From Zelopaecilomyces penicillatus (taxonomy: Eukaryota; Ascomycota; Sordariomycetes; Hypocreales; Pseudodiploosporaceae), in the NCBI GenBank assembly GCA_005765155.1, contig VCCP01000002.1, positions 6,386,001-6,450,000 of the forward strand: a stretch of DNA of 64,000 nt, written 5' to 3'. Of this stretch, positions 32,420-43,291 are shown one piece after another; the stretch's first letter is position 1, and every line of letters begins with the position of its first letter. The notes beneath the pieces are model-generated. The model saw nothing but the letters and a program-made list of their open reading frames with translations. It had not been told where the DNA came from and searched no databases. The translations under genes and the position numbers were made by a program.

Positions 32420-32900
32420 TCAGAATCTGACTCTAGCCCAGATTCGCTTGTAACTCCAAAAAGCGGTGCTTTCCATGTCATTCTCTGCCGGTAGGCTATT
32501 TAAGGTACATGAACCTGTCAGCATAGCTACTTGTGAAATAGTATGCCACTCATCACATTGACTCAAGACTACCCACAATAATATCGGCAGATGTACTTGA
32601 TACAAGGTGCATAATAAGGTTTACTTCATCTAAGGAACACCACTGAAATATGACTTACCCGTGTATGCGATATATCGCCTCGTCAAGCTCAAGTAACCAA
32701 GGCATAATGGCATAGTTAATAGACTTGGTGTTTTTTTCGTATAGTTGGTTAGCACGCTCGTAGCTGTTCAGAAATTTGTATAATGCAAATGTTGATGGAA
32801 ACGCCTTCATAATCATGATAACGATCTCCGGAGGCAGTTTATCAAGATGACAGCGTGGATGACTCTGATGAGAAGAGTAGACGGCATTTGGCTTGCCCAT
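32420..32900 (-). pseudogene. Degraded duplicate of the F-box-like gene
   Basis: From ATG 32900 the frame reads MGKPN and then CHLDKLPPEIVIMIMKAFP, closely matching the intact F-box-like protein at 30528-31001 (CHLDKMPSEIIIMIMEEIP). It stops at 32655. Further segments matching the original C-terminal half continue to about 32420 with stops and frame breaks. A possible GTAAGT donor near 32669 does not rescue the frame, because the next exon candidate has an early stop. Orientation and order relative to the M24 tail copy are the same as in the original pair. Confidence 0.7.
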
Positions 32901-33011
32901 TACGATCGATCTAGGGTTGGAAGTTGTATTCCAGTGAGATTTGAGAAGAGGAAAAAAGAAACCCCGGGGAGGTGCACAATATATTACGAGGAGATATTGA
33001 TGAGGCGACAA

Positions 33012-33651
33012 GGCTTACTATAAGAACTTGTATGTATTGATTTGGGTTTAATTTGTCTAAAGGAAACTGGGAGGTATAAATAGAAGAGCTGCAAATTAGA
33101 ACAGGTGGTGAAGTCTGAACAGTACAGGGTGAAGCAAGTTAGAAAGCAGCGAGATGCGACTCACTTTATGACTGATTAAATATGTGTTGACCTTAAGTCA
33201 CTAGTGCTCAAGGGTGAATATAAGGTTATCGCGGGTAACGACACTGGTTAATATAGAACAAGCGGTTGGGAAGTAGAAGTTAATTTTCAGTTATTTGTGA
33301 ATGCTTCTGTTCTCACAAATTCTCATGATATCTCCTGCCCCGTACCAATATATGCTTTGCTGCCCATCTGACCCATTTTGCCCTTAGAGCTCTTGGCGAG
33401 GTTCCATCCGAGTGGAACCCATATAATAACTCTGAGTCTCTGATAACCTAGTTTCTTATACTTATAAAGAACTCAATAAACTTCCCCAAAAATGAGCAGT
33501 CTGTTGCTCTGTAATTAGCTAGAATTAGACGGTTATGTAACATGATGTATCAAAACTAGCAACATCCTACAGCCAACCATGGTGTTTGCTGTACGCGAGT
33601 TGACTCTGGACTCTACACCCCACTGTAGGTGTATGCACGTTAGGTCCTGTA
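33012..33651. other. AT-rich gene-free region
   Basis: No gene is supported. The base composition is markedly more AT-rich than the flanking housekeeping genes, in line with mutated repeat DNA. Confidence 0.5.
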
Positions 33652-33780
33652 GCGATCCAGTCAAGGAAGCCCGCCCCAACGTTTACAGTGGAGTGGGGCG
33701 CTGTACATGCAGGTATGTAGTGCAGCTGCAGGTCGGGTGCTTTGGGTGCTTTAACCACTAGCTCCACTGCTGTTACAGGG
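33652..33780 (+). repeat. Short dispersed repeat, copy B
   Basis: The GC-richer partner of 31818-31912. Shared blocks are CGATCCAGTCAAG, GTTTACAGTGGAGTG and GTATGTAGTGCAGCTGCA. Copy B keeps C/G where copy A has T/A at many sites, so copy B is nearer the ancestral form. Confidence 0.75.
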
Positions 33781-34180
33781 CCTTACAACCACTGCCAATG
33801 GCCGTAGCCAAGCGATGCTAGCCTGCAGGTGGAATTACGTAGTGTCGAGGTCAGTCACGTCGACGACATCAACCAGCCGTCTGATGACATGCAAGTTCCA
33901 CTTCCAGCCTTCAGTTCCAGCAAAGCTTCCTCCTCCCGCATTGCTCGTTGTGCGTCGAGCGCAACGCCAGACCGAGAATGACCCTACAACGATAGACCTC
34001 ATACCACTGCTACTACCATATTGCTGCGATTGCATCACATACTAAGCATAGTTTACATTGCATTCATCACCCCCCCCGTTAAGCCAGGCCCTCGCTGCCC
34101 GCACCTCCTCGGCATCTCCAATCCCACCTAAGCCCTTCGCCGCAGCCTCGAGTAATCAATCGCCTGCTTACATCGTCGCC
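33781..34180. other. Upstream region of PFF1
   Basis: A C8 run at 34070-34077 and C/T-rich sequence suggest a transcribed leader. No gene is supported. Confidence 0.45.
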
Positions 34181-37100
34181 ATGAAGCTGCGCAACCCTCT
34201 AGAGTTCCGGCACGGCCCGGTCAACTTCTTCACGACCGTCATTTACCTTGCGCTCATCGTGCCGCTTCTCTATGTCCACGAAACCGTCCCGTCGCCTCCT
34301 GCCGAGGAAGCTCTCAGTAGTGGACTCAGCCTCACCGAAGCATGGCGGGACCTGCTAAACATCACGCGCGAGTTCCATCCCTATAACAGCCGTGCGAATG
34401 AGCAGGTTCGCGAGTTTCTCATGGAGCGGTCGCGACAGATTCTGACTCGGAACAACATCCATTACACGACTGAGCTCGCGGGCGGGGTAGTCTGGGACGA
34501 CAGGTTAGGATTCATGACCTCTTCTGTCCTACAAATTATCGTCGTCGGAAACTAACAGGTATTCAGCCTCGGCCAATCCTACAGCAGCTTTCCTGAGAAT
34601 ACCGTGCCTCCCACTGCCCGAGCTCCGGGAGCGACGCTCTTTGACGATCGCATCTCCAATGTGACCTGGACCATAGACTCTCTCATCAACAGCCGAAACG
34701 ACAAAAGCTCAGCGAGTTGGTCAGGCCATTACTTTGAAGGCAACAACTTTTACGTTTACATCCATGGAAAGGATGACCCCGAAGGCGATTGGTGGACGTC
34801 CAAGTCGAGTGCTGCAAACTTCCGTGGATCCGGTGGTGTTCTTGTGAACTGCCATTTTGACTCGTAAGTAAACATTGTACACTTTATAGAGGGAATTGAG
34901 GGATGCGCGTCAACCTGCGAGCGGATCCAGCATTGAATTACTCTATGCGAATAGCAACCCGACCTTGGAAACCGCAACTAACCATTATCTCCAGCGTTTC
35001 CACCGGATATGGAGCTACCGATAATGGCATGTCCTGTGTGACCATGCTGCAACTGTTGAGTTACTTCACCATGGAAGGTCGGCAACCTAAGAATGGAATC
35101 GTTCTTCTCTTCAATAATGCCGAGGAAGACGGGCTCCTAGGCGCACGCGCTTTTGGATACAGTCCCCTTCTCAAGTTCTGCCACACATTTGTCAATCTGG
35201 AAGGCGCCGGAGCTGGTGGCCGTGCCATCCTATTCCGAACAACAGATTTGCAGTCAGCGCAAGTTTATGGGAAGAGCCCGTATCCCTTTGGCTCCGTTGT
35301 CGCGGCCAACGCTTTTGAAAGAGGCGTCATCAAGAGTGGAACGGACTTTGAAGTCTTTGACAGAGATTTTGGACAGCGTGGACTGGACATTGCCTTTTAT
35401 GCACCACGCTCGCGCTACCACACTGAAGATGACGATGCTCGACACACATCGGTGCGAAGTATCTGGCATATGCTCTCCGCAGCATTAGCTTCCACTGAGA
35501 GATTTTCCCAGATTACTGGTACCGTTTTCAACGGCGACCGATCGGATGGCAAGAGTAATCTTATTCAGAACGGCAAGAAGACCGAAGGTGTTTGGTTTGA
35601 CTTGTTAGGGAGAGCCTGGGCAGCCTTTCCGCTTAGAGGGCTGTTTGTATGGTCATTGACTCTCTTGATTGCCACGCCTCTTGTGCTCACAATCGTAACT
35701 TACATGCTGATCCGAAAAGACAAGTACTACTTCTTTGCCAAGGACATCAAACTGGAATCGGAGCTCGATGACCCCGTTTCGCTTGGTGGCTGGAAAGGCT
35801 TCTTCCGCTTTCCCCTGGCATTTGTATTTGCCATTGGCCTGACTGTTGCATCAGTCTTGATTGTGGCCAAGTTCAACCCTCTCATCATCTACAGCAGCGG
35901 TTATGCAGTGTGAGTATTCTTTCTTATTTCCCAACATTCATTAGAAGGCACATTAACAAGTCATAATACAGGTGGGCCATGACAATCTCAATTTTCTATT
36001 TCAGCTTCTGGCTCATTGTTCGCGGCGCCAGCTTTGTCCGACCCAGCGCCCTCCATCGAGGATTTGTCCTGGTATGGCTCTTTATCTTCTCGTGGGCTCT
36101 CCAAGTCCTCGCTGCCATTGCCGAAGATCGCATGCATATTGGAGCTCTTTACTTTGCCGCATTTTACCACACATCCATCTTCCTGGCCTTGTTGATTTCC
36201 TTGCTAGAACAGTTCGCTCTGCCTGGAAAGCACGAGTTTGCTCGTCAGTTTACCGATGCATCAGAAGATCAAGACGAGAGTGTGGCTGCAAGCATCAATG
36301 ATGCTCAAGGGGCCGCGGATGAGGGCGGCAATGACCATGATGATCCATCAGAGACTACGCCCCTGAGATCAGGCGAGCGAGGCTACGGAGCAAATGATCA
36401 AACAACGTTTGCCAACAACTATCGACGCTCCATCCCGGCGGAGGATGAGCAACCTTCGACCTCCAAAGTTCGCAGCTACCCGCCTTACGAGTATGAGCAG
36501 GCGTGGTCTGGGCGACTCCCCACATGGACTTGGATTCTACAGTTCCTGATTCTTGCTCCCGTACATGTGCTTATTATTGGCAACCTTGGACTCATGCAAA
36601 TGTCCGCCATGAACATGACAGGCTCCGACGGTAGCGGTCTGCTGGCCCCGTTGATGGGAATTGGTATCATGGCCATTATGCTGCTTCTTCCATTGACGCC
36701 ATTTATGCATCGCGTCACTCACCACATTCCCATGTTTCTGCTTCTAGTGTTTATTGGTTCATTCATCTATAACCTCGCTGCTTTCCCCTTCTCCGTCAAC
36801 AACCGCTACAAGGTTTATTTCCGGCAGATTGTCAACGTCAATGACGGTACTGACGTTGTTAACCTCCTCGGACTTGAGGAGTTCATCAAACCTGTACTTG
36901 CATCGCTTCCATCTGTAGCTAGTCAAGACGTTGACTGCGGCGGTGGTTCGGACAACAAACGACCATCACTCATGTCGTGCACTTATGACTCATCCTCGCA
37001 GCCAGCGTATCTTGCCAACGGAACCAAGTACGCCGACCTGATTACTGTTACAACCACCAAGTCATCAGATGGAAAGAGTGCAAACTTGGTCATTGACGCT

Positions 37101-37478
37101 TTAGAAACAAAGATGTGCATTCTTGAACTGTCCAAGCCTGTATTTGGCTTTGCTGTTAAAAATGGAGGCCCTAGAGATCGACGATTTGGCTCGTTCCCAC
37201 GCAGTGGCTTGAAGCAGATTAATCTCTGGCGACGAGACCTAACAATCCCCTGGGATGTCAAGCTGCAATTGACTGAGGATGGACACTCGCTGTCGCATGA
37301 GGTGGAAAGTCGTGATGAGCCTTTGTCTGTGACTGTCAAGTGTGCTTACAGCGACGCCAATGATGCCAAGACGATACCGACCCTCCAGGAGTTGAAGCAG
37401 TTTTCACCCAAGTGGACAGTATTTACCAAAGCTACCGTTGCTCTTGTTGAGGTCCAGAAGAAGTTTGAGATTCGATAA
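34181..37478 (+). CDS. PFF1: Vacuolar membrane protease, M28 family (PFF1)
   Basis: There are four exons: 34181-34503, 34567-34863, 34995-35909 and 35972-37478, giving 1,013 residues. Introns are 63, 131 and 62 nt with AACTAAC or ATTAAC branch sites. A short cytosolic N-terminus and a first membrane helix (FFTTVIYLALIVPLLYV) lead into a lumenal M28 zinc-peptidase domain. Candidate ligands are NCHFDS (His, Asp), GATDNG (Asp), NNAEEDG (Glu-Glu) and RSRYHTEDD (His). After that come about eight more hydrophobic helices. A Ser/Asp/Glu-rich cytosolic loop (DASEDQDESVAA to PLRSGERG) separates two groups of them. The ending is a lumenal beta-rich domain. Length and order match fungal PFF1 proteins, which lie in the vacuole membrane. 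The natural substrate is unknown. Confidence 0.94.
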
Positions 37479-37805
37479 GGCAGTTAGTCTAGAATTTTGC
37501 GCAAGGTTTCCTTTTTTCTTTGTCTACATGGGGTAGGAGCGAAGTCGGTGGTAGGGAATTTTTACATATGTCGCCGCCGTCAAGGAGCTTGAGTACACTT
37601 AATACATCCCCTTAGATATGAGATGGATCGTGATGATGATTTTGTACATCGGGGCGACAAGTTGGGAAGAGTAGGGTGGAGGATTGAACATTGTTACAAA
37701 ACCTAGTACTCATAAACATGACCGTACATTCAACCCTTTTGATCGATGTTTCTGTTTCCACTATTGTTTTCATCACTGCTTGATCATTTGTTCCCTTTAA
37801 TTTCC
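37479..37805. other. Convergent 3' intergenic region
   Basis: 3' ends of PFF1 and of the aldo/keto reductase fusion gene. No other feature is seen. Confidence 0.5.
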
Positions 37806-40062
37806 TCAGTGCATCGCCCTATACTCATCCCCACAATCACCTATCTTCTCAAAAACAGATTCCGTCCTCTCACCCGCCTTCCCAAGAGCCGCAGCATTCA
37901 ACATCTCCATATCCCCACCATCAAGCTCCCACCCAAACACGCGCAAGTTATCCGCACACCGGTCCGAGACACCTAGGCGAGTGCCTACAATGACAGCTCC
38001 AACAGCAGGCTGCTGGAGCACCCAGCGAGCGACTACGTTTGCGACGGATACGCCATGTCGGTTGGCGATGTCTGAGATGGTGTGGAGGAGAGATTGGAAG
38101 TCGGCCCAGGTGCCCCAGGTGTAGACGACGTCGAGGTATTTGCGCTGAGAGGGGGTGAGGGCTAGGGAGGGTGAGTAGGGGTCTGGGCGGGGTTTGGAGA
38201 GCCAGGATGAGGAGAGGAAGCCTCCGACCTATTCTCGTCTGTGAGTAGAATGTTGATGATGGTGTTGGGGGTGTGTCTTACAAAAGAGCCGTAGGTCAAG
38301 AGTTTGAGTCCGTATTTCTCACACGTCTGAACCATTTTCTTTAAAGGTCTAGAATCGATAACCGAGAACTAGGAGTAATTGACTGTAAGTAAAGGTTTTG
38401 GTGTTCACTGCAATTGGTACACTCACTTGGACTTGGTTCGACACAACACCAACATTCCCCGTCTTAGCCAAGAGATGTTCGCAAACCTCGGCGGTGTGTT
38501 CCGAGTCAAAATTGCATAACCCAATGGCGGATACTAGGTGTGGATGGGTTTGCGTAATGCCGACGAGTTTGGCTAGGATGTCGAGATATTCTTTTGATTC
38601 GTACTACATAGTCGCCAGCACATTGTGCGTTTGAGTCAGTATGAACAGGGTGGTTACAATACTAGAATACTGGGGGATTTTAAGATGGAAACATATAAAT
38701 GCTTCACTTACATCGTACCAGTGGAACTGTAATAGGTCTGCTCTCCCACCTAGTCTGCGGCAACGCTCTTTGACAGCCTCGAGAACCCACTCCGTTGTAA
38801 CAGGCTGACCGATGGGTTTGAAGATGCACCATTTGGTAGCAGCGTAGACATTCTCGGCTACTTCTTTCGACAGTCTATTACGGAAGTCGCCGTATACTAA
38901 CTCTGCATCGCCCTGAAAGACACATACCGTTAGCAACTGCCCAAGTCATGTTGACGCATTTCGAATCAATTTTATGTAGTTTATGTAACTTGCTCATTGA
39001 TGTTTACTTACGTAGTGATCTGCCATGTCTGCTGCGACAAGACCAGCTTGGATGAGGTTGACAAGTGCTTTCTCTTGGCTATCAGTGTTTCCAGCGCCCC
39101 ACGATGGAGAGGCAAGCTGCCACAAGCCATTAAATAAACGAGGTACTTGCGATGCTCCAAGCGTGAACTTTTCCACAGCCGAGTTTTCAGGAAGCGTTGC
39201 CTGAATCAGACTTCCTTGCTTGTCATCGCGGCTCGTAGATGTCGCAATCTGGTCAACTTTAGAGGGAAAGATGCGTGCCAGAGTATCCTGGACTTGCCTC
39301 TCTGGTCGTCGGAAGGGGTACGGGAGGTTGGCGTGCGCACAGTATTTGCTGCATCTGACAAATGCGTCCAGCAGCCCAGTCAATGGGCCCTCGAGGGTTT
39401 TGCTATCAGCGGTGGATTCCTTGAGGGCTTGCATGGATTGAACCACGTCGCCGCTAAAGTGGTCCAAGAGGTTGGCCAGGGGTGACTCTGGAGTCCAGGT
39501 TGCTCGAGCAGTTGCCACAGCATTGACGAAATGCGTCAAACTATTAAGTACATAGATGAAATTAGTTGCTATTATACTGTATATTGCGAGAAGTTGACAA
39601 TTCAGGACGAGGAAAAGGGGTAACCAACTGCTCGAGAGACTTCAGAGTGAGCTTTGCCGCAAACAAACACCGACCCATGGCCAGATACTCACGACACTTG
39701 TCAGATGCCACATCCGGTTCTGGAAAGAGTAGCTCCGGGCTCGTGAGCTCAAGATGAGACTCTGAGAGATCTTGCTGTACATGTTGAAGAAACGGCTGGT
39801 GGGTGATGGCGCCTAGGGAGAGGAGTTTGCGCAAGACTGAGCGTAGATATTCGGGGGGTACTGTTATTATGATTTGTGGTAAGCAAGGGTGTTAGATACT
39901 CTCTTGTTACAACACCAAAAAAACTGGAAGTATGTAACGATGTGTTACATACAGTTTGACAAGAGGACGTCGTCCATCATGTTGCTATTACAGGCAGTCA
40001 GTTGGCTTTCAGTAGAATTGAATCAGCAGACGTAGCATTGTATCTTACATGTGTCCACCCAT
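37806..40062 (-). CDS. Aldo/keto reductase with a novel N-terminal extension
   Basis: There are eight exons: 40062-40049, 39984-39953, 39860-39629, 39540-39012, 38912-38712, 38603-38427, 38368-38282 and 38228-37806. Together they encode 564 residues. Residues about 218-564 form an aldo/keto reductase barrel with the full tetrad: Asp264 and Tyr269 (ADMADHYGDAE), Lys296 (ATKWC) and His333 (QFHWYD). A C-terminal nucleotide-site motif is seen in AVIVGTRLGVSD. Family enzymes reduce carbonyls with NADPH. The first 215 or so residues are mainly helical (YLRSVLRKLLSL, CREYLAMGRCLFAAKLTLKSL) and match no family I know. They include four cysteines in CREYLAMGRC and CSKYCAHANL. The tiny first two exons are forced by phase and canonical GTAAGA/GTATGT donors. 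The gene shares a 321-bp divergent promoter with the TIGR04076-like gene. Confidence 0.82.
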
Positions 40063-40383
40063 GGTGAAGGAATGATATGATATACTGTTCTATAACTTGT
40101 GTGCTGTCAGGCAGTTAATGAATTCGGATATGTGTCAAGCTTCGGAACTGTGACGTCTTTTGCACAGAAATATATATGTGTATAAATTGCGGGGTCAAAA
40201 GGTGGTGTTTTGAAGAGCACTGTTACTAAAGCCCCTCATCATTAATCCAGATACGACATGAGATCACAACAACTCCAATCTTATACAAGATCCCAATTTA
40301 CTATAAGCACCCATCATCCATAAGATATTAAGAATCAGAGCAATATCACAGCGTTAATACAGTAATACAATCAGGTACAAGCC
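40063..40383. promoter_or_regulatory. 321-bp divergent promoter with TGACGTC and TATA elements
   Basis: TGACGTCT at 40151-40158 is an ATF/CREB-type palindromic core. Overlapping TATA-like sequence (ATATATATGTGTATAAA) spans 40170-40186 and reads as a TATA-rich tract on both strands. It lies about 110 bp from the minus-strand start and about 200 bp from the plus-strand start. Confidence 0.5.
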
Positions 40384-40908
40384 ATGGCCGAACCCACGGC
40401 AAAGCCTCAGAGCAGTTTGGTAGACGACGCTTTCGAACTATACGACCTCAAAGTGGAAGTTATAGCACCCCCTGAAGCAAAACTTCTTTGCGGTGCCAAA
40501 CCAGGCGATTATTTTGAACTGCGTGGCGAGATGATGCACCTGCCGCCTGGACAAGGCATCAGCATCTACAGCCTTTGTAAGTGAGACATGAAAAGGTTAC
40601 CCCAAAACAGAACATGCATATATTGTCTAGAGGCTAAATTCTCAATGGGATATTGAATGGACTTTGGGGTGGGAAAACGAACAACTTCCCACCTTGAGGT
40701 CTGTTGATTTCCCTTATTCATTGTAGCTTCTGTTCTGCCTTTGTTGGCAGCCAAGCAGCGAGTCACGCACAGAAACGATTGGATGACGACGGACTCGCTC
40801 ATTGCGTGTCCGGACCCAAATTGCCCATCGAAGCTGAGGATCTCGAGGATTGGGGTAAGAAAGTTTAGCCATGCGGAAACAACAGTCGTTGGTATGGAGG
40901 GGAATTGA
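40384..40908 (+). CDS. TIGR04076-family small protein
   Basis: The exons are 40384-40576 and 40727-40908, giving 124 residues. The intron is 150 nt (donor GTAAGT, acceptor TGTAG); its branch site is unclear. The protein shows the family pattern: an early KVEVIAPPEAKLLCGAKPGDYFELRGEMMHLP block, then GQGISIYSL, then VLPLLAAKQR, then the NDWMTTDSLIACPDPNCP motif with two cysteines. TIGR04076 proteins are widespread in bacteria and found in fungi. No function is established to my knowledge. The conserved cysteines suggest metal or redox chemistry, which is inference. It is divergent from the aldo/keto reductase fusion, so the two may be co-expressed. Confidence 0.7.
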
Positions 40909-41707
40909 GAACAGGTGTTGGTAGGTGGAGTGATGAGGCATGATTAGGTGTGCCAGCGGTTGGATTACTCTAATTTTTGTATTAAATCTCCGATGGACTG
41001 ATAAATAGTCCATCTTCATGCCCTGCTGTAAACTGAGATTAAAAATTGGAGTGTATTATTATGACTTTCCATAACACCGAGGTGCGACTGTGATCATGTA
41101 CAGTGTGGTGTTCAAGTTCCGAGGTATTGTACACTGTACTTCTACCGCATTGCTCAAGCAAATTGAGTGAATTCTGGTGTCATCGAAACAACTCTCACCC
41201 ACTCTTCAGCACAAAGTGCTTCACAGGTACGCAAACCCAGCAAGTTTCTCCTAGTATGGTTTTTATCTCTTATATCACACTCCAATACGGTCGCAGCCTG
41301 GTTTCTCCTGGCACCGATGTCAAGCAATTCCTTGTAGACTTGCTGGTCGCCTGAGCCAATACCACATATTGGCGCACTGGAAGGCTAAACCACTGGTTAT
41401 GGAGTTTATGAGACAATATTCAATCACTACTGTGCAGATTTCACCCTCAGCTAACTTTGTTTGCTCATTTAGGCTCAATACAGTGTCTTGAACTAGACAC
41501 GGGCAACCTCGGCTCGACTCCACTAACCAGCTCTCCTATATTGAAGCCGGCATATAACTTGATCGGAAATAACAAACTGTCAATTTCGTGGTTAACTATC
41601 AAGGCACAGTCATCCATACTTCTCTGTACTGCCTCATCTCAACTTCATTCCACCATACTCTTTCTTCAGACATCACACTGTGTGAAGTAAAAGTTCCAAA
41701 GCCCCTC
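40909..41707. other. Upstream region of the LDAH-type hydrolase gene
   Basis: An acceptor-like CTTTCTTCAG ends at 41668 and the LDAH frame is open to its left. An upstream exon or 5'-leader intron is therefore possible. No ATG-started upstream exon could be fixed. Confidence 0.45.
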
Positions 41708-42878
41708 ATGGTGCGGTCAATATCGCTGCCTTCCAAGCAGCATCAGGGCGGTGCGACAAAGAGACATGCTTTGATTTACTTTGTATGTGGCAATCCAGGC
41801 CTCATTGAATTCTACACCGTCTTCCTCGAGTGCCTCCGTGGCTTGCTCGACACATCAGAGAGCAGTGGCCCGGGAACAACCAGCTATGACATTTACGGGC
41901 GGTGCTTGTTTGGGTTCGATGACGAGGACCATGTTCCCTTTGCGGAAGGCGGAACACCTTTCGATCTTAACGACCAAGTTGAGGGCATTTACAAAGATGT
42001 GGCAGCGCAAAGAATACCTGCTGGCGATAAGACTCAGGAACAGAGGCCATATGACGACGTAATTCTCATGGGACACTCCGTCGGAGCATACATCTCGACC
42101 GAGATATTCCACCGCCATATGAAATCTCAAAGCCAGGCACCTCACTTAAACCTCCGCTACGGGTTCCTACTCTTCCCAACGCTCACGCACATTGCCCTTT
42201 CTCCCAGCGGCAAACAAGTCACCTTGCTCAACCGCCTGCCCAGCCTAGCGACGTTCGGCCACATCTACGCACAGTTTATTCTCGGCCTCTTCACCGTCTC
42301 ATTCATACAATACTTCATCACCAACATCATGGGATTCACTCCGCAAACCGCCGGCGTCACAGCGCGATGGCTAAAGAGCCGCGACGGAGTCCGCCAGTCC
42401 ATCCATTTGGGACTGGCTGAGCTCCGGGAGATTTGCGAGGATAAGTGGGAAGAGCAGCTGTGGGAGATTTCAGCAGAGAACGAAGTAGCGGGCGATAATA
42501 GCAGCGGGGACGATGAAAAAAGAAAAGGTGGCAAGGCTGGATCGCCGCCCAAGACGCCCAAGTTCTTTATGTTTTATGGAAACAATGATCACTGGGTAGC
42601 GAATCATATTCGTGACGAGTTCATTGAGAAGAGGAAAGAGCATGGGCTGAGAGGCGGGCAGACTATGATATCAGTGGATGAAGGGAATATTCCACATGCA
42701 TTTTGCACACGTGAGAGTAAGTTTACCCCCATTAGAGTGTCTTTTTTTAAGAGGGATTTGAACTCTTGGAGATTTTGGCATCTGCTAACGAAAACGCTTG
42801 GAAACAGGTACGAGTTTTGTGATTGCTCGCAAGGTGCACGAGTGGGTTGAGCATATCGAGAGGGGGAGGAAGCAATAA
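41708..42878 (+). CDS. Lipid-droplet-associated hydrolase (LDAH/DUF2305 type)
   Basis: The exons are 41708-42716 and 42808-42878, giving 359 residues. The intron is 91 nt (donor GTAAGT, branch GCTAAC, acceptor ACAG). The alpha/beta hydrolase opening ALIYFVCGNPGLIEFY is the hallmark of this family, whose human and yeast members sit on lipid droplets. The nucleophile elbow is MGHSVGAYIS with Ser124. The acid and base are likely in MFYGNNDHWV and GNIPHAFCTRES (His). A hydrophobic region (FGHIYAQFILGLFTVSFIQYFI) can anchor it to the droplet surface. An acidic, charged insert (DNSSGDDEKRKGGK) precedes the last strands. The substrate is unsettled in the family (sterol ester or other lipid). A longer N-terminus from an upstream exon is possible. 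Confidence 0.85.
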
Positions 42879-43291
42879 GGTTATTAGAGATAAACCCATG
42901 AGAAATATTGGCAATTAATTGAACATTATAACTCAGTTCATATTTTGATTGGTTTCAAACACATGGACATTCTACATGCGGGATAATTTGATATGTCGTC
43001 AAAACCTTCGGGATGATAATTTTACCTTCATCAAAGTCATCATCTATTTCATCTTGTCTGTCTAGAAAGCGGCAGCAAAGTGCATTCTACCCATATCAAG
43101 CTAGAGGGGCAAACCGGCATAGACAGTCTCCGAGTCCGAGTTTGTTTTCCCCGCATCATCACATGCAATGAATACATCGCCGGGGCGGCACAGTAAACTC
43201 TGCCTGTGTCTGTACTTTTATTCTACAAAAGGTTTTGGTCTAGCTTATACAGTCAGTGTAGTTTTCATATTATAGAATCATCATATAAGCA
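42879..43291. other. Intergenic region
   Basis: Between the LDAH-type hydrolase and the amidase. No gene is supported. Confidence 0.5.

Noticed and set aside
41588..41707. Extending the LDAH-type hydrolase upstream to 41588
   Set aside because: The codon at 41588 is GTG and the added residues do not resemble the family; the first ATG in frame is at 41708.
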